64,000 bases of DNA. It comes from Brevibacillus laterosporus LMG 15441 (GTDB lineage: Bacteria > Bacillota > Bacilli > Brevibacillales > Brevibacillaceae). Of this stretch, positions 1-8,463 are shown one piece after another. The DNA lies in the NCBI RefSeq assembly GCF_000219535.2, contig NZ_CP007806.1:3010501-3074500 (forward strand). Direction: 5' to 3'. The notes beneath the pieces are model-generated. The model was given only the letters and a program-made list of their open reading frames with translations. It had not been told where the DNA came from and did no database searches. Made by a program: the position numbers and the translations under genes. Position 1 is the stretch's first letter. The number at the start of each line of letters is the position of its first letter.

Positions 1-36
1 TGCAAGTAAAATGTTATGCAAAAAATTGGTGCTCAT
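1..36 (-). CDS. Start of an unidentified gene (5' end only)
   Basis: Only twelve codons are present before the left edge of the window (M-S-T-N-F-L-H-N-I-L-L-A). The start is supported by a strong AAAGGGGG ribosome binding site six bases upstream of the ATG. It begins 27 bases after the stop of the sbnB-like gene on the same strand, so it is very probably the next gene of the biosynthetic operon. The hydrophobic start could be a membrane protein, but twelve residues cannot identify the family. Confidence 0.6.
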   Translation of the reverse strand, partial: MSTNFLHNILLA

Positions 37-63
37 TGGAATCCCCCTTTCTACATGCTATGT

Positions 64-1032
64 TTATTCCAATAGTTGTCCTACTTTTAAATCCTCTGCT
101 TTTTTCACAAAATAATGCCCCATCGAAATATCAAAAACAGCCATCCCCATAGGATTAAACATAATAGCCTGATCTTCACGATAACTAGATATGGCATTAT
201 GACAAACCACATCAATAATCGATTTTGTGTCTTCTTTTTGCAAACCACATTGCAAATGCATAGACTCTATATCCGTTTTTTCCCGACATACCTCTTCCCA
301 GTTGTCTACAATAATTGAACCTTTTACATGCGGGAAAATCTCTGTAGTAAAGTCTCGTAACGAAACATTGAGTAGAAGTGAGCCTGCTTTTGGTGCTGCA
401 TCAATGTATGGTGCTTTAGAGACTGTGCATGTCATGAAGATATCCGAATGTTGATAGGCTTCCTTCCAGTCCTTAGCAATGATAACCTTCTCTTTCACAG
501 ATGGGTCAATCGACGTGATGTCAATTGGATTGAGATCATATAAGTAAATATTTTTTATTCGATCTCCCAGTAATGAAGTGACCATCTTAAAGTGATATTG
601 ACCGATCGGACCCCAGCCGATAATGCCAACCGTGATATCTTTTTGCTTGCGAACATCATCATAATGTTTCAAGATCATTCCACTGACAGAAGCAGTACGA
701 ATTACACTAAGCAATGCTGTGTTAACAATGGCTTCTGGAACCCCATTCGTTGCGTTATTTAGAATAGTGACGCTGTGCGCTCGTGGAATACCTTGATGAA
801 TATTATTTGGAAAGCTAGCAATCCATTTAATCCCCGCTTGATTAATCGTACCTCCTACAAAAGCCGGCATAGCAATAATTCGATTTTGCTCTTGTCCATA
901 GCGTAAATAAGGTTTTATTGGTTGGGAAAAGTCATCTTGCTGTAAGCACTTCACTGCCTGTTCAATAACAGAAGTCGTTTCATCCCAGTTAATTCCGATG
1001 CTCAGCAAGTCCTTTTCATGTAGATATCTCAT
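64..1032 (-). CDS. sbnB: SbnB-like 2,3-diaminopropionate biosynthesis dehydrogenase
   Basis: A 322-residue protein of the ornithine cyclodeaminase/mu-crystallin family. A Rossmann motif (VGIIGWGPIGQYH) lies near residue 136, and the length fits SbnB. In the staphyloferrin B pathway SbnB oxidatively cleaves N-(1-amino-1-carboxyl-2-ethyl)-glutamate to L-2,3-diaminopropionate (Dap) and 2-oxoglutarate, using NAD. The SbnA partner is present at the other end of the same operon, which makes this role much more likely than ornithine cyclodeaminase. The ATG is preceded by GGAGATTACCGA. The gene follows the aminotransferase by 21 bases, so translation is probably coupled within one transcript. Dap would be a building block for the NRPS/PKS product. 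The exact substrate is inferred from the pairing with SbnA. Confidence 0.85.
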   Translation of the reverse strand: MRYLHEKDLLSIGINWDETTSVIEQAVKCLQQDDFSQPIKPYLRYGQEQNRIIAMPAFVGGTINQAGIKWIASFPNNIHQGIPRAHSVTILNNATNGVPEAIVNTALLSVIRTASVSGMILKHYDDVRKQKDITVGIIGWGPIGQYHFKMVTSLLGDRIKNIYLYDLNPIDITSIDPSVKEKVIIAKDWKEAYQHSDIFMTCTVSKAPYIDAAPKAGSLLLNVSLRDFTTEIFPHVKGSIIVDNWEEVCREKTDIESMHLQCGLQKEDTKSIIDVVCHNAISSYREDQAIMFNPMGMAVFDISMGHYFVKKAEDLKVGQLLE

Positions 1033-1053
1033 TCGGTAATCTCCTCTCCCTTT

Positions 1054-2343
1054 TTACATCTTGCTTGTTTCGAAACCGCTCAAGATCTCCCTCGTTGATT
1101 CTTGCAAGATCGCGCAGCCTTTTTGTAATTCATCCCATTCAATGGTTAATGGAGGCAGAAGCTTAACCACGGTATCATTGCGACCTACACACTCGATGAT
1201 TAAACCGCGCTCGTAGCAGCGTTTTGCTATCTTTTTCGCAGTGTTTACATCTGAACCACTAGCTTTAGCCACATCCACACCCCAAATTAATCCCATTCCA
1301 CGAACTTCAATCTGGTCGTGCAGGCTAGCAATCTGTTCATGTAAGAATTGCTTTACATACCCTTCTTTACGTAGAACCTCTGCTTCTAATTGTTCTTGCT
1401 CTCTGTAATGCAAGGCGGCCTCGGCAGCAACAAAGGCTAGTTGATTACCGCGGAATGTTCCATTATGTTCTGCTGGTTGCCAGATATCTAATTCTGGTTT
1501 AAACAACAAAAGAGACATTGGTAGACCATAACCGCTGATAGATTTGGAAAGCACGACAATATCCGGAACAATGGCCGCTCTTTCAAATGAGAAGAAGGAG
1601 CCTGCTCGACCGCATCCAATCTGAACCTCGTCGCAAATCAACAGCACATCATGCTTGTCACACAATTGGCGTAATCTTTGAAGCCACTGGATAGGGGCAA
1701 CGTTAATCCCCCCTTCTGCCTGAATCGTCTCGCAAATGATTGCCGCTGGTTTCGCAATGCCCGAATGGCTATCGCTAAGCATTTTGTCCATATATTCAAT
1801 CGTATCGAACGAAAAATCAGTAGGGTACGGCATAAATGTGACTTGAGGCAAATCAACACCTGCCGCCTGCCGATTGTAGCTATTGGCGGTAACAGACAAA
1901 GCACCTAAAGACATACCATGAAAGCCACCTGTAAAAGCAAAAATACCTGCGCGTTGCTTTGTCTTGCGGGCAATCTTTAGTCCCGCTTCTACCGCATTTG
2001 CTCCCGTAGGACCACAAAACATGACTTTATACTCCAAGTTTCTGGGACGAAGAATCAACTCATTAAAGGTCTGCAAAAAACTTTCCTTGGCAGACGTATG
2101 CATATCTAGACCATGAGCAAGCCCATCCGCGTCTAAATAATCGATGAGCTTTTTTTTAATAAAATCATTATTATGCCCGTAGTTGAGAGCCCCAGCTCCT
2201 GCAAAGAAATCAATGAACTTTGCTCCTGATCTGGTATACATCGTTGCGTTTTTTCCTTTTATAAATACATCTGGAAAGGATCTGCAATAAGAACGGACAT
2301 TAGACTCTAGTTGTTCGAATATGGAAGTTGATTGCGTAAGCAT
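1054..2343 (-). CDS. Class III PLP aminotransferase, diaminobutyrate (EctB)-like
   Basis: A 429-residue class III (omega) aminotransferase. The region around residues 115-140 has the phosphate-binding and aromatic motif GPTGANAVEAGLKIAR followed by FTGGFHG. The cofactor aspartate lies in LLICDEVQIGCGR and the Schiff-base lysine in VVLSKSISGYG. The overall pattern resembles diaminobutyrate--2-oxoglutarate aminotransferase (EctB/DabA type), which makes L-2,4-diaminobutyrate from aspartate semialdehyde. It could instead act on another omega-amino or aldehyde intermediate of the pathway, for example in forming the polyamine or a diamino-acid precursor. It sits between the PKS and sbnB in the same operon. 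The start has a clear AGAGGAGA site. There is no ectA or ectC nearby, so ectoine synthesis is not indicated. Confidence 0.75.
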   Translation of the reverse strand: MLTQSTSIFEQLESNVRSYCRSFPDVFIKGKNATMYTRSGAKFIDFFAGAGALNYGHNNDFIKKKLIDYLDADGLAHGLDMHTSAKESFLQTFNELILRPRNLEYKVMFCGPTGANAVEAGLKIARKTKQRAGIFAFTGGFHGMSLGALSVTANSYNRQAAGVDLPQVTFMPYPTDFSFDTIEYMDKMLSDSHSGIAKPAAIICETIQAEGGINVAPIQWLQRLRQLCDKHDVLLICDEVQIGCGRAGSFFSFERAAIVPDIVVLSKSISGYGLPMSLLLFKPELDIWQPAEHNGTFRGNQLAFVAAEAALHYREQEQLEAEVLRKEGYVKQFLHEQIASLHDQIEVRGMGLIWGVDVAKASGSDVNTAKKIAKRCYERGLIIECVGRNDTVVKLLPPLTIEWDELQKGCAILQESTREILSGFETSKM

Positions 2344-2372
2344 AGAGATTCTCCTCTAGTTTGTTTTATAAG

Positions 2373-5300
2373 TTAGAAATTAAAATCAAAATCTCCCATG
2401 ATGCTTGATACCTGTGCTTCTTTCCATTCCTGCAGTTGATTTTGGGACAAAAGCTGTACGTCAGGAATGCGCAAACCACTCTTGCTGATTTCATACAAGA
2501 TATTCAAATAATAGTCAGCTAGCTTACTTATCGTTTCTATTTTGAACAGATTCGTATTGAACTCGAATCTAAAATCCAGTTGTTCTGTGTCAGCTCCGCC
2601 TACCAAGCTTACATCATACAAACTGACGCCATCGTTGTTAGCAGGCATTGATTCATGCCATTTAAACATCGTAGAAAAGATCGGATTTCGTTGACTACGC
2701 TTGGCATTAACCTGGGCGACAATAGCATCAAATGGGTAACGACTGTGTGTAGTGGCGGCCATTCTCGTTTTTACTACCTTGGCAAATAATGCTTCGATTG
2801 TATCTGTTTCTTCTATCTTCACACGCATACAAAAGATGTTCGTTAGTGCTCCCACTATTTCATTGCTATCTGAATGACCTTGGTGACGAGCCGTCATCCC
2901 TATGATGATATCCGTATCAAGAGTAAGCTTGTGTAGCAGAAGATAATAGGCTGACAATAGATAGGTTTCCATTGGAATATCTAATCGTTTGATTGCTTCT
3001 TGAATGGATGTGTAGATCTTTTTATCCGTTACCTGAAAAGGAAAAAAGCTTCCTTGATAGCTTGGAGTCTTAGTACGTTGAAAATCTGTTGCTAGGTTTA
3101 ATTGAGGAAGTGGATTCTGTAATTCCTGTTGCCAGTATGCCTGGTCTAGTTGAAACCCTTCACTCTTTTCCCAGCTAAGCTGATCGCGTATCCAGGAGAT
3201 ATAGTTACCCTCTGGTGAAAGCACGATTTGCTTCTTTTCTTTTAGATCGTGATAGACCTGAAGAATCTCACTCGCAATATACTCAGAACTCGATTGATCT
3301 GCAATCAGTGAATGGATAATGAGAGCAAAGAGCGTTTTCTTTTCTGGTAAACGATATAAAATCGGACGCCATGTTGACTTTGAAAGCTCGCAAGCTCGAA
3401 TTCTAGCTTCTTTCAGCTTTCTTCTAGCTAATTGATGTGCATCTGCCTCATAGGAGAGGTCCTCATATTCTGGCTCTACACGCAAAGCTGGCAAAATAAC
3501 TTGTTTGGGTAGTCCATTCTCTTCACGGAAAATTGTCCGCAGAGCCTCATGCTGTTGGGTAACTACGTCAATCGCTTTTTGCAACAACTCAATGTCAACA
3601 GATGCAGAAAGCTCTTGTTCAATCAATAGGGTAAGTTCAGTCATCAAAGGATTATAGGATTGAAGGAAGTAGATATGACGTTGCATACCCGTTAGCTCCA
3701 TTCCTTCCTCTGACTTCGGCATCAAATTCAGTGCTTCTGTAGCTTGCTCAGAGCTGATGCTTTCTTTCGTACCCTCTTCTTGAGAAGAAAGATGTGCCGC
3801 AAGTGAAAAAATCGTTACGTTTTGGAATATTTCACTTATCCCAATATTCTTATTCAGATGCTTTTGAACCGAATTGACGATCTTGACGGCAATAATAGAA
3901 TCTCCACCGAGACTAAAGAAGTCATCGTAGATATTTATTTCGTCGAGTCCTAATTCCAAGCAAAAGACCTGCGCTACTAATCGCTCATTGGTAGAATAAC
4001 TCTCACTAGCATTACGCCCTAGCAACGTAATGTCTGGTAAGCCTTGAGATGCTACTGCTCGTTGTCTTCTATCTTTTAATCTCTCCATTTTTTCCAACTT
4101 GGTTTTAATTGGGTTTGCGAGATGAAATGATAGAGCATCCAAATGTTCAGGAGTGTTATCATAATTGATTTCTGCTATGGTTACTCTTTTCAACTGCTTA
4201 TGCAAAACCTGCTGAAATGCTTGGATGGCATGATGAGTTGACAAGGACTTAAAGAATCCTACATCACGATTAGCTCCGTATTCTACAGCCATCCCTACTT
4301 CTTTCCATGCCGCCCAATTGATAGTCAGTGTCTTCCCAGTATGGCGATTACGATAGGACGTAAATGCATCTAGGTAAGCATTGGCAGCCACATAGTCCCC
4401 TTGTCCAACTCCACCGTACAGTGAGTTAATCGAGGAAAACAGTACCATAAAATCAAGCTGATCACCTTTCGTCAGATGGTCTAATAACCAGGTACCCTTT
4501 ACTTTTGGCGATAACACCTGTTGGCTGCTAGCTTCCTCTTTACGCAGGATAAATCCCTCGCCAGCTACACCCGCACTATGGATGATGCCATTGATCCTCG
4601 TGAATTGTGACCGAACTTGAGCAAGTACTGCTTGTAATTCATCCTGATCACTGATATCGGCGCTTAGTACCGTGACATGACTTCCCAACGCTTCAATCTG
4701 GCGGATAGCTGTGATTTGTCGATATAATTTTGGCTGGGACTGTTCTTCTACTTGGTCCCAAAGCTCTCTACTTGGCAACGAAGAACGATTAATTAATACA
4801 AGATTGACAGAAGCCTGCGAAGCAAGATAATGAGCCATTTCGAGCCCAATTGCACCAAGACCACCTGTAAGTAAATAAACTCCATTTTCGCGAATTTCGA
4901 TAGAATCGTCTGCAATATCATCTAAATTCCACTCGCAGAATTCCTCCACAAATCGTTGATCCTTACGGTGCATCACAAGATAATCCTTGTCTTTACTCCC
5001 TAGTTCAGCAAGGATGGTTTCTGCAGTAGTCCATTTGTCAATATCGATTGCTCTACACAATAGATGCGGGTACTCCTGCGTTACCACTTTTCCCAATCCG
5101 AATAAGGTAGCGTGATGTGGCTGAATGTATTCCTGCTGTTCATTCAACTCGTATACATATGGAGCCACGAGCAAAATCTCTATCTCATCATGAATGTTAT
5201 GCTCTAAAAGAGCTTTCGTCAGGCGAACGAGACTCTCATAGCCTCTTTTCTGCGTTTCTTCCAAGTCCAAAAGATCGTTGACATCCTGCTTTTCCACAAC

Positions 5301-8300
5301 AGATAGCAAGTGCACGATTTGAGTAATGCCTCTTTCTTTTAGTAATCCGATTAAAGTCATATAGTCGGATTGAAGGCCGTTTATTTTATAACTGCGCTGG
5401 TCAAGCTCTTCAAACTCGGCTCCCCATTCAACCTGAATCCACGGCCTGTCCATGGAATCAAATGCTTGTCTCATTTGATCACCAATGCTTGTTTCATCTT
5501 TAAAGATAAGTACAGTCCCCATATCTTTGGAGCTCTCATCTGTAAGATTTATTTCCTTCTCAATCCAATCCAGGCCATAATAAAAGCTAGCATTTTTTGC
5601 TTTGTTTACTCCCAAATCCATTTGGTGTACACGTTTTATCGCATAATCTTCAATTTCTGCAAATACGACACCCTCTTCATTTACTAGTGTCACATCAAAA
5701 TTAATAATTTCCTTACTTTCAGACTGATCAGGCTTTAGTCTGAGATGACTGTAAAATCTGCTGGGCATTGTGTTGTACACTTTACAAATACGGTAGGTAA
5801 ACGGCAGATAAAAATCCTGACTAACTGTGTTAATCGCTAAGTTAACAGCATTATCCATCAGAGAAGGATGGAAATGATACAAATCTTTATCTGCTGCAAA
5901 GCGTTCTGGCAGACTAAAGTGTGCGAGCACTTCACCATCACCAACATATACCTGCTGCACATTATTCCAGCGAGGTCCTGTAATGATAGCCCCTGAACCA
6001 GAGAAATCCTCTTCGTATTGAATAAACTCTTTGCGCTCGATGCTGCATCTGTTTTTTATTTCTTCAAGTTGTAACAGCGGAGCATGATCATCTAAGCCAA
6101 CTATTACTTTCCCTTGGGCATGTCGCACCCACTCTCCGTTGTAACGACTGGCAATGATAAAGTCATAAGCTTGTCCATTTTCTTTTAAAATGGTTTGGAC
6201 CTTATGAGACTCTCCTTTTTCGCAAATGAATGGCGCAAGGAACACAATATCTTCTACTTTCACTTGTCTAGTTGGTATTTGTTGATAGCAAGCTTCAAGT
6301 AGCATTTCAAGATACGTAGTTCCCGGCACAACAAATTTATCATTGACGATATGTTCATGTAGCACCCAATGTTTATCTACATGAAAATCAGTTGCATAAA
6401 TAATAGAATCAATCGATTCTGCTTCTAATCGATCTAGTAGAGGCAAATCAAGCTCTTTTTCTGCTCTTTTCATAAGCGGGTAAGAATTTACGGCTTCTGG
6501 CTCCACCCAGCACCGCTTACGATTAAATGGATATACGGGAAGACTTATCTTATGAGCATGTTCCTTCTGCACCAGTCTTTCCCAATCCACCTCTGCTCCA
6601 CGGACGTATAATTGGCTCAACTGATGAAGAAGCACTTCGGAAGACTCTGCCTTAACAAGCTGACTAATTAAAGCATTTGCCTGTTCGCTCAATTGTCTGA
6701 TATCTGCTTCCGTAATCTCTTTTTCACTTCGATTGGGTTTCTGATCATGTATGATCTTAAATGAATTTGAATAGCAGCCGATCCGCTCTTCCGTAGCAAA
6801 TAATTCCGTTTTACATAAGGATAGCTTTTCTATTAAATCAGTACGATCACGCACTACCAGCGCCAATCGTGATTCATAATGTCCTCTGCCTGTATTAGAC
6901 GTATAGGCAAGATCAGTTATACTTACCTTTTCATTTTTCTCAATATACTGAATGTAAGCATCCACTAGCTGACGCAGTCCATCCTCAGTTTTTGCGGAGA
7001 GGGACAAAATGTGTGGCTTAGATGCTTGATCTGATAATGGAGGACGCAGCTTAGGTGCAGGCGCTTCCTCCAAGACGATATGGCAGTTGGTACCACTCAA
7101 GCCAAATGAACTGATTCCACAACGACGCGGATGCCCATTCGATTCCCATTCCCTTAGACAGTCGTTAACATAGACCGGTGAACTGTCGAACGGAATTTTT
7201 TGATTGGGATATTGGAAATTAACTGTAGGAGGAAGTTCCTTATGTGTTAGTGATAAAATACTTTTGATTAAACCAGCAATTCCTGCTGCATGGTCGAGAT
7301 GCCCAAAGTTCGTTTTTATCGAACCGATACCGCAAAATTGCTGCTGATTTGTATACTTTGCAAAAGCTCGCTGAATCCCCTTAATTTCAATAGGGTCTCC
7401 TAGTGAGGTTCCGGTCCCATGTGCCTCAATATATTGAATAGTCGACGGCTCTATATCTGCATTTTTCCAAGCCCTGACAATCACGTCTTCCTGTGCTAGT
7501 GAATTAGGCGCCGTTATTCCAATTGAATGACCATCCTGGTTGAAAGCACTGCCTTTGACTACGGCATAAATATGGTCTTTATCTTGTATAGCCTGATCAA
7601 GGGCTTTTAGCATTACAACGCCAACACCCTCCCCAAAGCCAGTTCCATCTGATCGATTATCAAAGGTTTTCGCCCGTCCATTTTGTGAAGAAATGCCGAT
7701 TCCTGAATTAAAGTCTCCGTCTAAGGGAAGCATGATAATTTTGACTCCTCCTGCAAGAGCCATATCACATTCACCATTAATGATCGCCTGACACGCCAAA
7801 TGAACAGCAACCAAAGAAGAAGAACAAGCTGTGTCCACTACCATGCTTGGCCCGTGCAAATCGAGCGTGTAGGCAATTCTGCTCGCAATGATAGACTTTA
7901 TGTTACCGGGAATGGCTGCCCCAGACAGAGATGGAGCAACATTTTTAATATATTGCTTATAGTCCTCCCCTGAGTCTGCATCTGCACTATATCCAACAAA
8001 AACACCTGTTCTGGTTCCCGTAATTTTTTGACCGCCATAACCAGCATCTTCAATTGCTGAGAATGCTTCTTCTAAAAATAGACGTTGATTAGGGTCCATT
8101 AAACTAGCTTCTTTAGGTGAAATCGAGAATAACTGGTAATCGAACTGATCAATTTCTTCTAAATAGGCAGCATGTAAATACCGCTTTTGGATATGCGGCT
8201 GAACATGGTTAATAAATCGATCAATATCCTTTTGTCGTGACTCTGGGATCGTACGAATACAATCGTTGCCATTACGTAATGTCTCCCAAAACTCTTCCAA

Positions 8301-8438
8301 ATTTTGCGTTTCACCGAAGCGTCCAGAGATTCCGATGATCGCAATGTCATTTTTTTTCACACTTTTCATTTGAACAACCGTGCGCTCGTCTTTTTGGGTT
8401 AAATTCACCCCTGTTAAATCCAGTAATTTTTTCTTCAC
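2373..8438 (-). CDS. Trans-AT polyketide synthase module: KS-(DH*)-KR-ACP-(C*)
   Basis: A 2021-residue hybrid synthase starting at a GTG behind AAGAGGGGAGATAA. The KS is at about 30-455, with Cys205 (DTACSSS), His340 (EAHGTGT) and His380 (KTNFGH) all intact. An AT-flanking linker with no AT follows, at 470-650. A DH fold spans about 655-940, but its motifs are altered: His696-xxx-Asp700-xxxx-Pro705 where Gly is usual at 700, and Asp862-xxx-Asn866 where Gln or His is usual. The KR has TGGLGAIG at 1191-1198 and FSSINS...Y1349...N1353, so it looks active. The ACP serine is Ser1514 (GGDSI). The C-terminal 430 residues are a condensation-type fold in which HHxxxDG reads HSLIADQ, losing the catalytic second His. 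The expected output is extension of an aminoacyl or peptidyl chain with malonate and reduction to a beta-hydroxy unit. The malonyl unit would come from the discrete AT two genes upstream in the transcript. Confidence 0.9.
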   Translation of the reverse strand: MKKKLLDLTGVNLTQKDERTVVQMKSVKKNDIAIIGISGRFGETQNLEEFWETLRNGNDCIRTIPESRQKDIDRFINHVQPHIQKRYLHAAYLEEIDQFDYQLFSISPKEASLMDPNQRLFLEEAFSAIEDAGYGGQKITGTRTGVFVGYSADADSGEDYKQYIKNVAPSLSGAAIPGNIKSIIASRIAYTLDLHGPSMVVDTACSSSLVAVHLACQAIINGECDMALAGGVKIIMLPLDGDFNSGIGISSQNGRAKTFDNRSDGTGFGEGVGVVMLKALDQAIQDKDHIYAVVKGSAFNQDGHSIGITAPNSLAQEDVIVRAWKNADIEPSTIQYIEAHGTGTSLGDPIEIKGIQRAFAKYTNQQQFCGIGSIKTNFGHLDHAAGIAGLIKSILSLTHKELPPTVNFQYPNQKIPFDSSPVYVNDCLREWESNGHPRRCGISSFGLSGTNCHIVLEEAPAPKLRPPLSDQASKPHILSLSAKTEDGLRQLVDAYIQYIEKNEKVSITDLAYTSNTGRGHYESRLALVVRDRTDLIEKLSLCKTELFATEERIGCYSNSFKIIHDQKPNRSEKEITEADIRQLSEQANALISQLVKAESSEVLLHQLSQLYVRGAEVDWERLVQKEHAHKISLPVYPFNRKRCWVEPEAVNSYPLMKRAEKELDLPLLDRLEAESIDSIIYATDFHVDKHWVLHEHIVNDKFVVPGTTYLEMLLEACYQQIPTRQVKVEDIVFLAPFICEKGESHKVQTILKENGQAYDFIIASRYNGEWVRHAQGKVIVGLDDHAPLLQLEEIKNRCSIERKEFIQYEEDFSGSGAIITGPRWNNVQQVYVGDGEVLAHFSLPERFAADKDLYHFHPSLMDNAVNLAINTVSQDFYLPFTYRICKVYNTMPSRFYSHLRLKPDQSESKEIINFDVTLVNEEGVVFAEIEDYAIKRVHQMDLGVNKAKNASFYYGLDWIEKEINLTDESSKDMGTVLIFKDETSIGDQMRQAFDSMDRPWIQVEWGAEFEELDQRSYKINGLQSDYMTLIGLLKERGITQIVHLLSVVEKQDVNDLLDLEETQKRGYESLVRLTKALLEHNIHDEIEILLVAPYVYELNEQQEYIQPHHATLFGLGKVVTQEYPHLLCRAIDIDKWTTAETILAELGSKDKDYLVMHRKDQRFVEEFCEWNLDDIADDSIEIRENGVYLLTGGLGAIGLEMAHYLASQASVNLVLINRSSLPSRELWDQVEEQSQPKLYRQITAIRQIEALGSHVTVLSADISDQDELQAVLAQVRSQFTRINGIIHSAGVAGEGFILRKEEASSQQVLSPKVKGTWLLDHLTKGDQLDFMVLFSSINSLYGGVGQGDYVAANAYLDAFTSYRNRHTGKTLTINWAAWKEVGMAVEYGANRDVGFFKSLSTHHAIQAFQQVLHKQLKRVTIAEINYDNTPEHLDALSFHLANPIKTKLEKMERLKDRRQRAVASQGLPDITLLGRNASESYSTNERLVAQVFCLELGLDEINIYDDFFSLGGDSIIAVKIVNSVQKHLNKNIGISEIFQNVTIFSLAAHLSSQEEGTKESISSEQATEALNLMPKSEEGMELTGMQRHIYFLQSYNPLMTELTLLIEQELSASVDIELLQKAIDVVTQQHEALRTIFREENGLPKQVILPALRVEPEYEDLSYEADAHQLARRKLKEARIRACELSKSTWRPILYRLPEKKTLFALIIHSLIADQSSSEYIASEILQVYHDLKEKKQIVLSPEGNYISWIRDQLSWEKSEGFQLDQAYWQQELQNPLPQLNLATDFQRTKTPSYQGSFFPFQVTDKKIYTSIQEAIKRLDIPMETYLLSAYYLLLHKLTLDTDIIIGMTARHQGHSDSNEIVGALTNIFCMRVKIEETDTIEALFAKVVKTRMAATTHSRYPFDAIVAQVNAKRSQRNPIFSTMFKWHESMPANNDGVSLYDVSLVGGADTEQLDFRFEFNTNLFKIETISKLADYYLNILYEISKSGLRIPDVQLLSQNQLQEWKEAQVSSIMGDFDFNF

Positions 8439-8463
8439 TTATCTCCCCTCTTTTCCAGCTCGA

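Noticed and set aside
1054-2343. Ectoine biosynthesis gene
   Set aside because: The aminotransferase is EctB-like, but no ectA or ectC lies nearby and it is inside a PKS/NRPS operon.
5370-5687. Plus-strand open frame of 105 codons inside the PKS gene
   Set aside because: It is the antisense shadow of the PKS reading frame, with no ribosome binding site and no recognisable protein.
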